Notes: generated by a model not told the origin, from the letters alone. Positions 52,878 through 61,784 are shown, counted from the first letter of the stretch. The stretch is DNA of 64,000 nucleotides from Streptomyces soli (GCF_003999195.1 NZ_RJVR01000063.1:1-64000); one strand, 5' to 3'. A program made the numbers and translations.

Positions 52878-53360
52878 TCACCCCGCGATGACCGCGCTCA
52901 GCCACGCACCCGCCACGAGCAGGCATGCGAACAGCTCGATCAGAATCCCGAGTCCGATCGCCCGCATCGCGGTCCGCGTCGACACCCAAGCCCCGCCATG
53001 GCTGCCGAGCCGCACCCGCTCGAAGACGTACAGCCCGACCACGAAACCGAGGAGCGCGCCGACGACCGGCACCACGAAGAAGCCGCCGACGGCCGCCGCC
53101 CACGCCACGAACAGGGCACGCCACGACACGCCGGCGGCCCGTATGGAACGGGTCGGCAGCAGCCACTTCAGGACGAGATTGAGCAGCAGCACCCCCGTTG
53201 TCGCCGCCAGGATGCCCCACGACAGCGTGGTGTGTTGGTTGGTCGCCCACCACAGCACGGCGGCCCAGCACAGCAGGGGCCCCGGTACTCCCGGCACGAG
53301 CACTCCCAGCAGGCCGAGCAGCATCACGGCGCCGACCAGGCACAGCTGTGCGGTCCCCAT
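52878..53360 (-). CDS. DUF456-family membrane protein
   Basis: This 160-residue protein starts at an ATG (53360). Hydrophobic segments: LCLVGAVMLLGLLGVLVPGV, LCWAAVLWWA, GILAATTGVLLLNLVLKWLL, AVGGFFVVPVVGALLGFVVG and GLGILIELFACLLVAGAWLS. The small GVLVPGVPGP motif after the first segment and Gly-rich GALLGFVVGLYVFERVRLG are the DUF456 pattern. Function unknown. It lies 113 bp upstream of the deacetylase on the same strand and 55 bp after the TrmB/LuxR-type regulator, with no obvious link. Confidence 0.85.
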   Translation of the reverse strand: MGTAQLCLVGAVMLLGLLGVLVPGVPGPLLCWAAVLWWATNQHTTLSWGILAATTGVLLLNLVLKWLLPTRSIRAAGVSWRALFVAWAAAVGGFFVVPVVGALLGFVVGLYVFERVRLGSHGGAWVSTRTAMRAIGLGILIELFACLLVAGAWLSAVIAG

Positions 53361-53414
53361 GAGCCCACTGTGCCGGAAGGCGGCCGGCCATGCCCCCTGG
53401 TTTTTTACCTGCCG

Positions 53415-54488
53415 TCACCAGGCCCTGTCCGGGCGATCGTGAATGCCGTCGCGCGCGACCCAGCCACGCTCGTACACATGCCAGCCCAACTGCAGCCGGG
53501 TGCTGACCTCGGCGATTTCCATGAGCCGCTTCACGCGCCGCTGCACGGTGCGCAGTCCCAGGTCGAGTTGCTTGGCGACGCTCGCGTCCGTCAGCCCCGC
53601 CAGCAGCAGCGACAGGATCTGCAGGTCGACGCCGTCCGGCCCGCCCGGACCCTCCTCCTCCAGGACCCCGACCGCGTCGAGGCGCAGCGGCAGGGCCTGG
53701 CGCCACACCGCCTCGAACAGGCCCATCAAGGACTCCAGCAGGCCGCTCGCGTGCACGATGAGCGCGGCCGGCCCGGCGGTGTTGCGGGCCAGCGGCACCA
53801 TCGCCAGCGAGCGGTCGGCGACGACCAGCTTTGTCGGCACCCGGTCGATCACCCGCACCTGCTCGTCGCGGCCCAGCGCGGCGGCCAGCTCGGCCAGCCC
53901 CACCTCCCCGCTGACGACCTCGCGCTCGACGACCACGCGGTACGTGACGCCGCGCCGGACGGCCTGCTCCTCGGCGACGTTCTCCACGCCGGTCACGGCC
54001 ACCGGTTTGCCGGTGACCAGAGCGCAGACCTCCTTCTCCGCCGCCAGTTGCAGCTGCGCGAAGCGGTTGGCGACCGCGGTCGCGCCGCTCACCACCTCCA
54101 CCAGGTCATGGACCATCGACTCCTCCGCCTCGGCCCGGAACTCCTGGGCGAGCAGGGCGGCCGCGAGCTCTGCCTGTTCGAGGCCGTGCCGCTGCTGGGT
54201 CAGCAGCGCGCCGAGCGCCACCGCCGGAGGAGCCGCCACCCAGCGTCCCGAGTGGCCGGACGAGGCGGACGACTGGGCGACCAGCCCCCGGCGTTCGAGC
54301 TGCCGAAGCGCCCGTACGGTGCCCTCCTCGGGCAGGCCCAGCCGGTGTGCGAGGTCGGTGACCTCGGCCGCGCCGAGCCCCACCAGGACGCGGTAGGCCG
54401 ACTCCTGGTCCTCGTCCAGTCCAATGGCGCCGAGCACGGGCACCCCTTCCGGAGCGTATTCCGATACGGAGTGGCGGAAATGAGCCAT
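53415..54488 (-). CDS. TrmB/LuxR-type two-HTH regulator
   Basis: This 357-residue protein starts at an ATG (54488). The N-terminus is a TrmB-like winged helix (LDEDQESAYRVLVGLGAAEV, EEGTVRALRQLERRGLVAQS). A middle sensor domain of about 170 residues (HDLVEVVSGATAVANRFAQL, VREVSG-type strands) follows. The C-terminus is a LuxR-type HTH: QILSLLLAGLTDASVAKQLD then LGLRTVQRRVKRLMEIAEVS. Such proteins are frequent orphan regulators in Streptomyces. No target is recognisable; the divergent PP2C-like gene is a candidate. Confidence 0.85.
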   Translation of the reverse strand: MAHFRHSVSEYAPEGVPVLGAIGLDEDQESAYRVLVGLGAAEVTDLAHRLGLPEEGTVRALRQLERRGLVAQSSASSGHSGRWVAAPPAVALGALLTQQRHGLEQAELAAALLAQEFRAEAEESMVHDLVEVVSGATAVANRFAQLQLAAEKEVCALVTGKPVAVTGVENVAEEQAVRRGVTYRVVVEREVVSGEVGLAELAAALGRDEQVRVIDRVPTKLVVADRSLAMVPLARNTAGPAALIVHASGLLESLMGLFEAVWRQALPLRLDAVGVLEEEGPGGPDGVDLQILSLLLAGLTDASVAKQLDLGLRTVQRRVKRLMEIAEVSTRLQLGWHVYERGWVARDGIHDRPDRAW

Positions 54489-54649
54489 GGCGCAATCCCG
54501 CCGCGCACATCATCGCTGTTCGAACCCATGTCCTGGCAAGGTGTCGCTAGCAGTTCGCCCGACGAGCGGCCCGCGGAGGGGGCCGGCCGACCGTCGGGCC
54601 ATTGGTGTTTTCTGGTTTCCTGCGGCGTGTCCCGGTGGACAATAAGGGC

Positions 54650-56005
54650 ATGAGTCAGCAGGGGGAAACGGACCACCGTCAAGAGGACGAGTGGTGGCGG
54701 CAGTTGTATGGGGAAGCGGTCCCGGCGGTCCCGGGCCCCCGCGACCCGGACGGCAGCGACACGGTCGACGACCGGTACGCCTCCGCGCTCGACGCCCTCG
54801 GCGGCGCCGAGCCCGACGTGCAGCCCGATGTCCCGTCCGAGGCGCTGTCCGCCCCTGCGTCCGACGCTCCGCCCGCAGTCCCGCCCGGTGTGCCGTCCGC
54901 AGTCCCGTCCGAACCGCCGCGTGCGCGGGTGCCCGAGCTCCGGCCCTGGGAGTACCAGGGCGCCCCCGCCGCGCCCACGACCTCCGGTGACGGGCGGATA
55001 ACGCTGCCTCAGGCGCCCCCGCCCGCGCTTCCCCCCGGGTGGGCGCCGGCCGACCCCGGGCCCGGGGCCGCGCCCCGGGCCGCACCCGCGGCCGAGCCTG
55101 AGATCGGCCCCGAGATCGAGGTCGGGTACGTCGGCGACGGACCGCCGACGTACGAAGCCGAGCCGACCGCCTGGCCCGTGGCGGATCCGGCGAACCTCGA
55201 CGACCTCGTACCGGACACCGTGCTCGACGGCGCGCGATACGGGGTGCTGACCGTACGCATCGCCTCCGTACGTGGGGACTCGGCGCGCTACCGGGGCGAG
55301 CCGAGGCGCGACTCGCTGCTCGCCGCCCGCTTCGGCACCGGCGACGACGCGCTGCTGCTGCTCGCCGTGGCCAGCGGACCACGGGCCGCCGAGGCCGCAC
55401 ACCGGGCGGCGCAGGACGCCTGCCGCTGGATCGCCGGAGCGGTGGGCCGCAGCCACGCCCGGCTGGCGGAGGACATCCGGGCGGCGAGGCGCGGCTCGCT
55501 CAAGTCCGGGCTGCACCGGCTCACCGACCGCTGCTACGGGCGGCTGCGCGCCCGGGGCGAGGACCTCGGGCTCGACCCCGCCGAGTACAGCGTGGCCCTG
55601 CGCTGCCTGCTGCTGCCCGCCGACCCGGAGTGCCGGACCCGGCTCTTCTTCGGCGCGGGCGACGGCGGGCTCTTCCGGATCCGCGACGGCGAGTGGCAGG
55701 ACCTGGACGCGCGGCGGCCCGACGAGACCGCCGCCGACCCCGAGCCCCAGGACAGCATCCCCGGCGCCGAGCCGGCCATACGCTTCCGCTTCCGCGCGTC
55801 CGTGGCGCAGCCCGGCGACACCTTGCTGCTCTGCAGCGGAGGCCTGGCCGAGCCTCTGCGGGGCGAACCGGGCCTGGCCGCGCACCTGACCCGGCGGTGG
55901 GGCTCCGGGGAGGCGCCGGGGCTGGCGGCTTTCCTCGGCGACGCCCAGACCCGGGTCAAGGGCTACGCGGACGACCGTACGGCGGTCGCCGTGTGGGAGA
56001 GGTAG
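54650..56005 (+). CDS. PP2C-like protein with degenerate active site
   Basis: This 451-residue protein starts at an ATG (54650; a GTG at 54635 is possible, and neither has a good ribosome site). Residues 25-180 are low complexity, rich in Pro/Ala/Asp/Glu. The C-terminal half follows the PPM fold: SVRGDSARYRGEPRRDSLLA, then ALLLLAVASGPRAAEAAHRA, a helical block, and a phosphatase-like end DTLLLCSGGLAEPLRGEP and GYADDRTAVAVWER. The usual VADGxGS metal Asp is replaced (VASGPR), so catalysis is doubtful and a regulatory pseudophosphatase is likelier. A Ser/Thr-kinase partner is not nearby. Confidence 0.75.
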   Translation: MSQQGETDHRQEDEWWRQLYGEAVPAVPGPRDPDGSDTVDDRYASALDALGGAEPDVQPDVPSEALSAPASDAPPAVPPGVPSAVPSEPPRARVPELRPWEYQGAPAAPTTSGDGRITLPQAPPPALPPGWAPADPGPGAAPRAAPAAEPEIGPEIEVGYVGDGPPTYEAEPTAWPVADPANLDDLVPDTVLDGARYGVLTVRIASVRGDSARYRGEPRRDSLLAARFGTGDDALLLLAVASGPRAAEAAHRAAQDACRWIAGAVGRSHARLAEDIRAARRGSLKSGLHRLTDRCYGRLRARGEDLGLDPAEYSVALRCLLLPADPECRTRLFFGAGDGGLFRIRDGEWQDLDARRPDETAADPEPQDSIPGAEPAIRFRFRASVAQPGDTLLLCSGGLAEPLRGEPGLAAHLTRRWGSGEAPGLAAFLGDAQTRVKGYADDRTAVAVWER

Positions 56006-56071
56006 GGAGGCGAAGTCCAACCGGGAGCCGCTGTCCCGTAACGCCCCGGAGGGGTGAGGGGTTTGCCGGGT

Positions 56072-57484
56072 ATGACGAAACACTCGCGCCCCGGCGGACT
56101 CACCCGGCGCAGGCTCCTGGGCGGGCTGGCGACGACGCTCACCCCCGCGGCAGCCCTGGCCGGCACCGCCTCCGCGTCCCCGGCGGCCCCGGATCCGTAC
56201 GCCGCCCTCGGCGCGGACGTGGTCACCGAATTCCGCACCGCCTGGGACTCCTACCGCCGGCTCGCCTGGGGACGGGACGAGCTGCGGCCGCTCAGCGGCA
56301 GCGGGTCCGACTTCTTCATCCCTGGCGGCACCCTCGGCCTGACGATCATCGAGGCGCTGGACACCCTCTATCTGATGGAGCTCGACAGCGAGCTCAGCGC
56401 GGCCGTCGACTGGGTCAAGAACGACCTCCGCCTCGACCAGCGGGCCCCCGTCCAGGTCTTCGAGGCCATCATCCGGCTCGTGGGCGGACTGCTCTCCGGC
56501 TACGCCGCCACCAAGGACTCCGCCCTCCTGGCCCGCGCCGGCGAACTCGCCGACCGCCTGCTGCCCGCCTTCCAGCGCTCGGCGACCGGGGCGCCCTACC
56601 GGTACGTCAACCTGGCCACCGGCGAGGTGCACGGCGCCGAGGTACCGCTGGCGGAGGTCGGCACCTGCATCGCCGAGTTCGGCGAGCTGTCCCGGCTGAC
56701 GGGCAACCGCACGTACTTCGACGCGGCGAAGAAGGCGCTGCGGGCCGTCTGCGAGCGCCGCTCGCCGCTGGATCTGGTCGGCACGACCATCAACGTCGAG
56801 ACAGGCGCATGGGTCGGCACGACCGCCACCCTCGACCCACCCGTCGACTCCTTCTACGAGTATCTGTGGGACGGCTGGACCCTCTTCGGGGACAAGGACC
56901 TGCGCACCTGGTACGACACGCTCACCGCCGCCGTTTTCGAGCGGCTGGCCGACCGGCGCAACGGGCGCCTGTGGTTCCGGCAGGCCGACATGACCACCGG
57001 GCGGATCACGGGGCACGCCCAGTCCGAGCTCACCGCCTTCTACGCGGGACTGCTCGCCCAGAGCGGCCGGCCGGCGGACGGCGAGCGCTATCACGACGCG
57101 TGGACGGCGGCGCTCGGGACGTTCCGGCTGCCCCCGGAGTACCTGGACTACCGCGCGATGCGGGCGCTCAACCCCGCCTATCCGCTGCGGCCCGAGTACG
57201 TCGACTCCTGTCTCTTCCTGTGGCTGACGACGGGCAAGGACCTCTACCGCTCGCGGGCGCGGGAGCTCTACGCGAGGCAGAAGCGCTACTGCAAGGTGGC
57301 GCGCGGCTACACGGTGGTGGACGACGTGACGGCCAGTCCGATGCGGCTCGGTGACCTCACGCCGGGCTACTGGTACAGCGAGAACATGAAGTACTACTAC
57401 CTGCTCTTCGCGAAGGCGTCGCGCTTCGACTACCGGAACAACTACCTGAGTACGGAGGGAAATGTGCTGCGCGGCCTCAAGTAG
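56072..57484 (+). CDS. secreted glycoside hydrolase family 47 (alpha-1,2-mannosidase)
   Basis: This 470-residue protein starts at an ATG (56072; the in-frame GTG at 56054 is an alternative). A Tat-type signal is present (LTRRRLLGGLATTLTPAAAL, cleavage near ASA). The (alpha/alpha)7 barrel repeats include GTLGLTIIEALDTLYLMELD, FEAIIRLVGGLLSGY, LDPPVDSFYEYLWDGWTLFG, LRPEYVDSCLFLWLTTGKDL and the closing TEGNVLRG with the Ca-site Thr. GH47 is mainly eukaryotic N-glycan trimming; bacterial members are scarce but known in actinomycetes. It would trim terminal alpha-1,2-mannose from fungal or plant glycans outside the cell. Confidence 0.88.
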   Translation: MTKHSRPGGLTRRRLLGGLATTLTPAAALAGTASASPAAPDPYAALGADVVTEFRTAWDSYRRLAWGRDELRPLSGSGSDFFIPGGTLGLTIIEALDTLYLMELDSELSAAVDWVKNDLRLDQRAPVQVFEAIIRLVGGLLSGYAATKDSALLARAGELADRLLPAFQRSATGAPYRYVNLATGEVHGAEVPLAEVGTCIAEFGELSRLTGNRTYFDAAKKALRAVCERRSPLDLVGTTINVETGAWVGTTATLDPPVDSFYEYLWDGWTLFGDKDLRTWYDTLTAAVFERLADRRNGRLWFRQADMTTGRITGHAQSELTAFYAGLLAQSGRPADGERYHDAWTAALGTFRLPPEYLDYRAMRALNPAYPLRPEYVDSCLFLWLTTGKDLYRSRARELYARQKRYCKVARGYTVVDDVTASPMRLGDLTPGYWYSENMKYYYLLFAKASRFDYRNNYLSTEGNVLRGLK

Positions 57485-57514
57485 TGGCCTGAGGCAGCGG
57501 CTGAGGTAACGGCC

Positions 57515-57985
57515 TCAGCCGGCGACCGTGACGACGGGTTCGTGCCGCACCGGGAAGTTAACCGAGTTGGCGATGAAGCAGGTGCGGTGGGCCTCCTCGT
57601 GGAGCTTGACGGCGGCGTCGGCCATCCCGGAGGAGGCGACCTCCACACGCGGGTGGAGGACGACCTCGGTGAAGTGGCCGCCGCCGTCCGGGGTCTGGGT
57701 CATCGAGCCCTGGGCGTGGTCGGTGTAGGAGGTGACCACGACGCCGGCGACCGCGCAGGCGTGCAGGTAGGCCAGCAGGTGGCACTGGGAGAGGGCGGCC
57801 AGGAGCAGCTGTTCGGGGTTCCAGCGGGACGGGTCGCCGCGGAAGGCGGGGTCGGAGCTGCCGGCGATGGGCGGGACGCCGACCGCGGTGACCTCGTGGG
57901 CGCGGTCGTAGGCGCGGTAACCACTGGTGCCGCTGCCACGGTTGCCCGTCCAGGTGACGGTGGTGGCGTACGTGTGCGTGATCAC
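57515..57985 (-). CDS. OsmC-family peroxidase
   Basis: This 156-residue protein starts at a GTG (57985) with AAGGAG five bases upstream. The Ohr/OsmC fold is present: ATTVTWTGNRGSGTSGYRAY, NPEQLLLAALSQCHLLAYLH with the first catalytic Cys, and AHRTCFIANSVNFPVRHEPV with the second (peroxidatic pair). It reduces organic hydroperoxides or hypochlorite via a disulfide. The QCHLLAYLH form fits the general OsmC group more than Ohr. It is convergent to the GH47 gene and divergent from the RsbW-like gene. Confidence 0.9.
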   Translation of the reverse strand: MITHTYATTVTWTGNRGSGTSGYRAYDRAHEVTAVGVPPIAGSSDPAFRGDPSRWNPEQLLLAALSQCHLLAYLHACAVAGVVVTSYTDHAQGSMTQTPDGGGHFTEVVLHPRVEVASSGMADAAVKLHEEAHRTCFIANSVNFPVRHEPVVTVAG

Positions 57986-58180
57986 GGCTGCTCCTTGTCG
58001 TGGACGCCGGACCCGGCGCGGGCGCCGCAGGTGTCCAGGGCGTGCTGCTGCATGCAACCCACCGTATTTGCTGAGTGCACTGCAGGTAAGCATCGAGAGG
58101 ACTGGACCTTCCCGTCGATGGGCATGCATTGCGCGAGGATGTTCGATGGAGGTACGACGAACGCGGCCGGAGCGGAGCCG

Positions 58181-58642
58181 ATGGAACGTCATACTGCGGA
58201 GTCGAGTGCTGAGGGGGGTTGGTGGGCCGAAGTGGCCGCCCAGGGACGGCAGTTGCGGAGATTGCTCCAGCACGCCGATCTACCCGCGGTGGCCGAGGCA
58301 CGCAAGCTGCTGCGCGAGGCCCTGCGCGGCTGGGGCGTACCGGGACTGGCCGACACCGCCGAACTCCTCACCAGCGAATTGGTCACCAACGCCCTCCAGC
58401 ACACCGACCACGGCGCCGTCCTGACGGCGACTCTGTCTCCAGGCGTCGCGCCCCGAAGCCGCCGACTGCGCGTCGAGGTACGCGACTTCGTCGCCCGGCA
58501 CCCCCGGCTGCGGGCCCCTGGCGACCAGGTCACTTCGGGGCGGGGGCTGTTGCTGGTGCACGCGCTGGCGGACGCGTGGGGCGTGCATCCGGAGGGGACC
58601 GGCAAAGTGGTGTGGTTCGAGCTGAGCATCGACACGGCGTGA
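58181..58642 (+). CDS. RsbW-like ATP-binding protein
   Basis: This 153-residue protein starts at an ATG (58181) with GCGGAG five bases upstream; the frame is open further back but without homology. The N box is LADTAELLTSELVTNALQHT, G1 is weak (VEVRDFVARHPR), and the G2 box TSGRGLLLVHALADAWGVHP is typical. A probable anti-sigma or partner-switch kinase of unknown target, it is the second such gene in the window (the other at 45586) but clearly a different paralogue. Confidence 0.85.
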   Translation: MERHTAESSAEGGWWAEVAAQGRQLRRLLQHADLPAVAEARKLLREALRGWGVPGLADTAELLTSELVTNALQHTDHGAVLTATLSPGVAPRSRRLRVEVRDFVARHPRLRAPGDQVTSGRGLLLVHALADAWGVHPEGTGKVVWFELSIDTA

Positions 58643-58741
58643 GCAGACACGGCGTGAGCCCCGGCGCCTTGCGGTCGCCGGGCTCACGGTCTGCTGCTCA
58701 ATGAACTGAATGTGCTGAACGGTTTCTGCGGGGCCGGCCCG

Positions 58742-59797
58742 TCAGCCGTACTGGCGCTCGAGGTCCGCCAGCTTGCGCTCCAGCGAGTCCAGCTTCGGCA
58801 GCGTCATCGTGTCGTCCTCGGCGGTGAGGTCGATGGCGCTGGTGCTGGGGCGCGGCGTCTCACCGCGTACCGGCGACAGGGCCGGACGGGAGCGCACGGG
58901 GAGTTCGGGGGCTTCCGGCGCGGCTTCTATGGCAGGCTCCGCGCTGGCCTGGCTGCCGGCGGAGGACCCGCTCGGCAGCTCGACCTGGCGCCCACCGCCG
59001 CCACGGTTCCACACGCGGTGCTGACGGCTTATGGCCTTCACCCGGGCCCGCTCCAGCCGCTCGTGGTCCCGGCGGCGTATGGCGTCCTGCTCCTTGCGGA
59101 CCTTGTCCTCGCGGACCTCCTCGACCGCCTCGTCCAGGGTGCGCACGTTCTCGAGCAGCATCAGCGACCAGGCGCTGTACGTCTCGCGGGGCGCCCGCAG
59201 CCAGCGGACCATGCGGATCTGCGGCAACGGCCGCGGGACGAGACCCTGCTCGCGCAGCGCGGCCCGGCGGGTCTGCTTCAGAGCCCGGTCGAAGAGGACG
59301 GCCGCGGACATCGACATGCCGGCGAAGAACTCCGGCGCGCCCGCGTGGCCGCCACCGCGCGGCGCGTGCACCCAGTTGAACCAGGCCGCCGCGCCGGCGA
59401 ACAGCCAGACCAGCATGCGGGAGCCGAGCGCCGCGTCACCGTGGCTGGCCTCGCGCACCGCGAGCACCGAGCAGAACATGGCCGCGCCGTCCAGGCCGAA
59501 CGGGACCAGGTACTCCCAGCCACCGGTCAGACCGAGGTTCTGCTGACCGAAGCCGACCAGTCCGTGGAAGGACAGTGCGGCGGCGACCGAGGCACAGGCG
59601 AAGAGCAGGATGTACGAGGCGCTGCCGTAGATGGCTTCCTTCTTGCGGCGCCGGTCCTCCGACCGCTCCCAGGAGTCCGCCTCGCTGTCCTGCTGGGTCT
59701 TGCGGTTGCGCAGGAAGAAGACCGCCACGGCGGCGGCGACCGCCAGGCCCACGGCGCCCGAGAGCGTCCAGTCCAGCGATATGTCTGTAAGTCTCAT
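58742..59797 (-). CDS. DUF2637-domain membrane protein (Spd-like)
   Basis: This 351-residue protein starts at an ATG (59797). Segments: SGAVGLAVAAAVAVFFLRNR, GSASYILLFACASVAAALSF, VPFGLDGAAMFCSVLAVREA and RMLVWLFAGAAAWFNWVHAP. This is the DUF2637 fold also found in plasmid spread (Spd) proteins. Then comes a charged helical region (RRRDHERLERARVKAISRQH) and an Ala/Pro/Glu linker with a coiled C-terminus (KLDSLERKLADLERQYG). Chromosomal copies are conserved in Streptomyces; function unknown. No other transfer genes are near, so a plasmid origin is not supported. Confidence 0.85.
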   Translation of the reverse strand: MRLTDISLDWTLSGAVGLAVAAAVAVFFLRNRKTQQDSEADSWERSEDRRRKKEAIYGSASYILLFACASVAAALSFHGLVGFGQQNLGLTGGWEYLVPFGLDGAAMFCSVLAVREASHGDAALGSRMLVWLFAGAAAWFNWVHAPRGGGHAGAPEFFAGMSMSAAVLFDRALKQTRRAALREQGLVPRPLPQIRMVRWLRAPRETYSAWSLMLLENVRTLDEAVEEVREDKVRKEQDAIRRRDHERLERARVKAISRQHRVWNRGGGGRQVELPSGSSAGSQASAEPAIEAAPEAPELPVRSRPALSPVRGETPRPSTSAIDLTAEDDTMTLPKLDSLERKLADLERQYG

Positions 59798-59982
59798 CGT
59801 GCGTTTCCTAGCGTCGGTCGCTTACCGTCGCGCTCGGGCCGCGAGACGGCGTTCGCGCGACATCTTGGCGAACGCCTCGGGCGCGTGAAGCGGTTTCGGG
59901 ACAAGAGAACGCCAACGGAGGGGTTGGCTGGTTCGAGGCGGACAGAATATACGAACTGAGGTGCCGGAATCGCACAGTTGCG

Positions 59983-60813
59983 TTAGCTGTGTGTGAGTTT
60001 TGCGGAAAGCCGATTCACACGGTCCGACTCACAGGTCCTCGGGCAGGTCACGCAAGTCTCCGCGCCAGGAAGGGTGTAGACGAGGCAACAGGAAATCCGG
60101 TCACGCGTGCGCAGCACGGCGCCGCGCGCTCCCGCGAGGTCCCGGAAGCCCGCGCCACCCGCGTATGGCTGCGTGTGTCCCGGTAGCAGCAGGCCGAGTT
60201 CGGCCACCGCGCGGTCCTCCTCGCCGAGCAAGTGCCCTATGTACCACAGGCCTTCGATGATCTCGTCGGTCGCCATACCCCACAACGCACGCCGGCCGCG
60301 CCGGGTGCGGGAGCGGAAGCCGTCCAGGACGGGGGCGAGATGCTCGGCGACGGCGGCCCGCAGTTCGGCCCGCAGCGCCTCGGGGGTCGGGACGGTCGTG
60401 GCGTCGGGAAGGGCGGCGGCCGGGTCGCCCGGCAGGCAGGCGAAGCCGCGCGGACGGACCGTCATACGGCCCTCGGTGCGGTGGAAGGACACGTCGTCGG
60501 CCGTGAGGCGGGGGATGCGGCGGTGCAGGAACCACGGGACGGTGAACAGCAGGCAGGCCGGCCAGGCGTAGCGGTGCAGTCCGAAGCTCGCGACGACGTC
60601 GGGGCGGGCTCGGCGGCCGTAATCGCCGATGATCTGGGCGTCGTCCCAGGCGAGGAAGGCGTCCAGTGCCGGGCCACCGTCGGCCAGTTCGCGTGCGGTG
60701 ACCCAGCCTTCGTCCGTCCCGGGCGCCTCCTCGCTGACGCGCAGGCCCGGGAAGACCGCGCCGAGGCGTTCGTAGGCGCCGGTCAGCGGGGAGACGGGGG
60801 CGGCAAGGTGCAT
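59983..60813 (-). CDS. FhuF-like 2Fe-2S ferric-siderophore reductase
   Basis: This 276-residue protein starts at an ATG (60813). The body has the FhuF-type helical core (WDDAQIIGDYGRRARPDVVA, RYAWPACLLFTVPWFLHRRI). The C-terminus carries the cluster motif Cys-Cys-X10-Cys-X2-Cys in ISCCLVYTLPGAETCVTCPR. FhuF reduces Fe(III) in imported siderophores to release iron in the cytoplasm. An IdeR/DmdR1-type box lies 65 bp upstream, implying repression by iron. It is divergent from the GntR gene, with no siderophore locus in the window. Confidence 0.85.
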   Translation of the reverse strand: MHLAAPVSPLTGAYERLGAVFPGLRVSEEAPGTDEGWVTARELADGGPALDAFLAWDDAQIIGDYGRRARPDVVASFGLHRYAWPACLLFTVPWFLHRRIPRLTADDVSFHRTEGRMTVRPRGFACLPGDPAAALPDATTVPTPEALRAELRAAVAEHLAPVLDGFRSRTRRGRRALWGMATDEIIEGLWYIGHLLGEEDRAVAELGLLLPGHTQPYAGGAGFRDLAGARGAVLRTRDRISCCLVYTLPGAETCVTCPRTCESDRVNRLSAKLTHS

Positions 60814-60877
60814 GGGGATCGTCCACGGGAGGGCTCGGGGGGCGGGCTCGGGGAATGCTCAGGCAAGGCTCGGGGAA

Positions 60878-60896
60878 CGAGGTAAGGCTTACCTTA
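60878..60896. promoter_or_regulatory. iron box (IdeR/DmdR1-type operator)
   Basis: CGAGGTAAGGCTTACCTTA matches the 19-bp consensus TTAGGTTAGGCTAACCTAA at 14 of 19 positions, with GGTAAG and CTTACC as the palindromic core. Placed to repress the FhuF-like gene when iron is ample. Confidence 0.8.
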
Positions 60897-60934
60897 TCCG
60901 TTAGTGTCGAGGGTTACCCTCTCGGAGCTGCTCC

Positions 60935-60950
60935 ATTGGAGTGGTCCAAT
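60935..60950. promoter_or_regulatory. GntR-type inverted repeat
   Basis: ATTGGA-GTGG-TCCAAT is a perfect 6-4-6 inverted repeat, 51 bp upstream of the gntR start. TTGGA/TCCAA arms suit FadR/GntR dimers and suggest autoregulation. Confidence 0.65.
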
Positions 60951-61001
60951 AGAGACAGCGCGCGCCAATGCCGCCGCGCGCCCCTGCACGAAGGAGCCCC
61001 A

Positions 61002-61784
61002 GTGGAGTACGGTCCCCGCGCCGCCTCGCGCCCCGACCTGGGCCCGGCCCTGCCGCCGGGCCGGGCCGAGCAGGTACGGGGCGAGCACCCGCACGCCGAG
61101 CAGGGGGTCGCCGTACCCCGCCCGCGCCGGATGCCCGAGCGGCATTCCGTACGCGACCAGGTCCTCGCTGCCCTGCGCAGCGCCCTGGTCACCGGCGAGC
61201 TGGAGCCCGGCGGGGTCTACTCCGCCCCGGCCCTCGCCGAGCGCTTCGGGGTGTCCGCCACCCCGGTACGCGAGGCGATGCAGCTGCTGGCCCGTGAGGG
61301 CGCCGTCGAGGCCATGCCCAACCGTGGCTTCCGGGTCGCCGAGCGCAGCGCCCGCGAGCGCGCCGAGCTGGCCGAGGTCCGGGCCCTCCTCGAAGTCCCG
61401 GTCGTCGTCCGCCTCGCCCGCACCCTCCCCGCCGAGCGCTGGGAGGCCCTGCGCCCCTACGCCGAGGCCACCGTCGCCGCCGCAGCGCTCGGCGACCGGG
61501 CCGCCTACGCCGAGGCCGACCGCGCCTTCCACCGGGCCATGCTCGAACTCTCCGGCAACCGCCAGCTGGTGGCCGTCGCCGACGAACTGCACCGCCGCGC
61601 CCAGTGGCCGGTCGCCGCCGCCAGGCGCGGACACGCCACCACGCCGTCCGGCCGGCGGACCGGCACCGTCTCCGCCGAGCTGGCGGCCGACGCCGGCGAG
61701 CACGCCGTACTGCTCGAAGCGCTCGTCGCCGGCGACGTCGCCACAGCCGAGTCCCTGGTACGGGAGCACTTCACCGGCCGTTGA
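61002..61784 (+). CDS. GntR-family transcriptional regulator (FadR subfamily)
   Basis: This 260-residue protein starts at a GTG (61002) behind AAGGAG. An N-terminal 45-residue Pro/Arg/Gly-rich tail precedes the winged helix: SVRDQVLAALRSALVTGELE, APALAERFGVSATPVREAMQ and LLAREGAVEAMPNRGFRVAE. The C-terminal FCD domain (LAEVRALLEVPVVVRLARTL, DRAFHRAMLELSGNRQLVAV, HAVLLEALVAGDVATAESLV) binds an effector, with metal-type Asp/His residues. The inverted repeat in its promoter suggests autorepression. Its target may be the divergent iron gene or a distant gene. Confidence 0.92.
   Translation: MEYGPRAASRPDLGPALPPGRAEQVRGEHPHAEQGVAVPRPRRMPERHSVRDQVLAALRSALVTGELEPGGVYSAPALAERFGVSATPVREAMQLLAREGAVEAMPNRGFRVAERSARERAELAEVRALLEVPVVVRLARTLPAERWEALRPYAEATVAAAALGDRAAYAEADRAFHRAMLELSGNRQLVAVADELHRRAQWPVAAARRGHATTPSGRRTGTVSAELAADAGEHAVLLEALVAGDVATAESLVREHFTGR

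Noticed and set aside
52347..54653. A 768-codon plus-strand frame
   Set aside because: Spans the antisense of deacetylase, DUF456 and the TrmB/LuxR gene; His/Gln/Asp-rich shadow composition.
58742..59797. DUF2637 gene as evidence of an integrated conjugative plasmid
   Set aside because: No Tra/FtsK, integrase, replication gene or att repeats nearby; chromosomal DUF2637 genes are common in Streptomyces.
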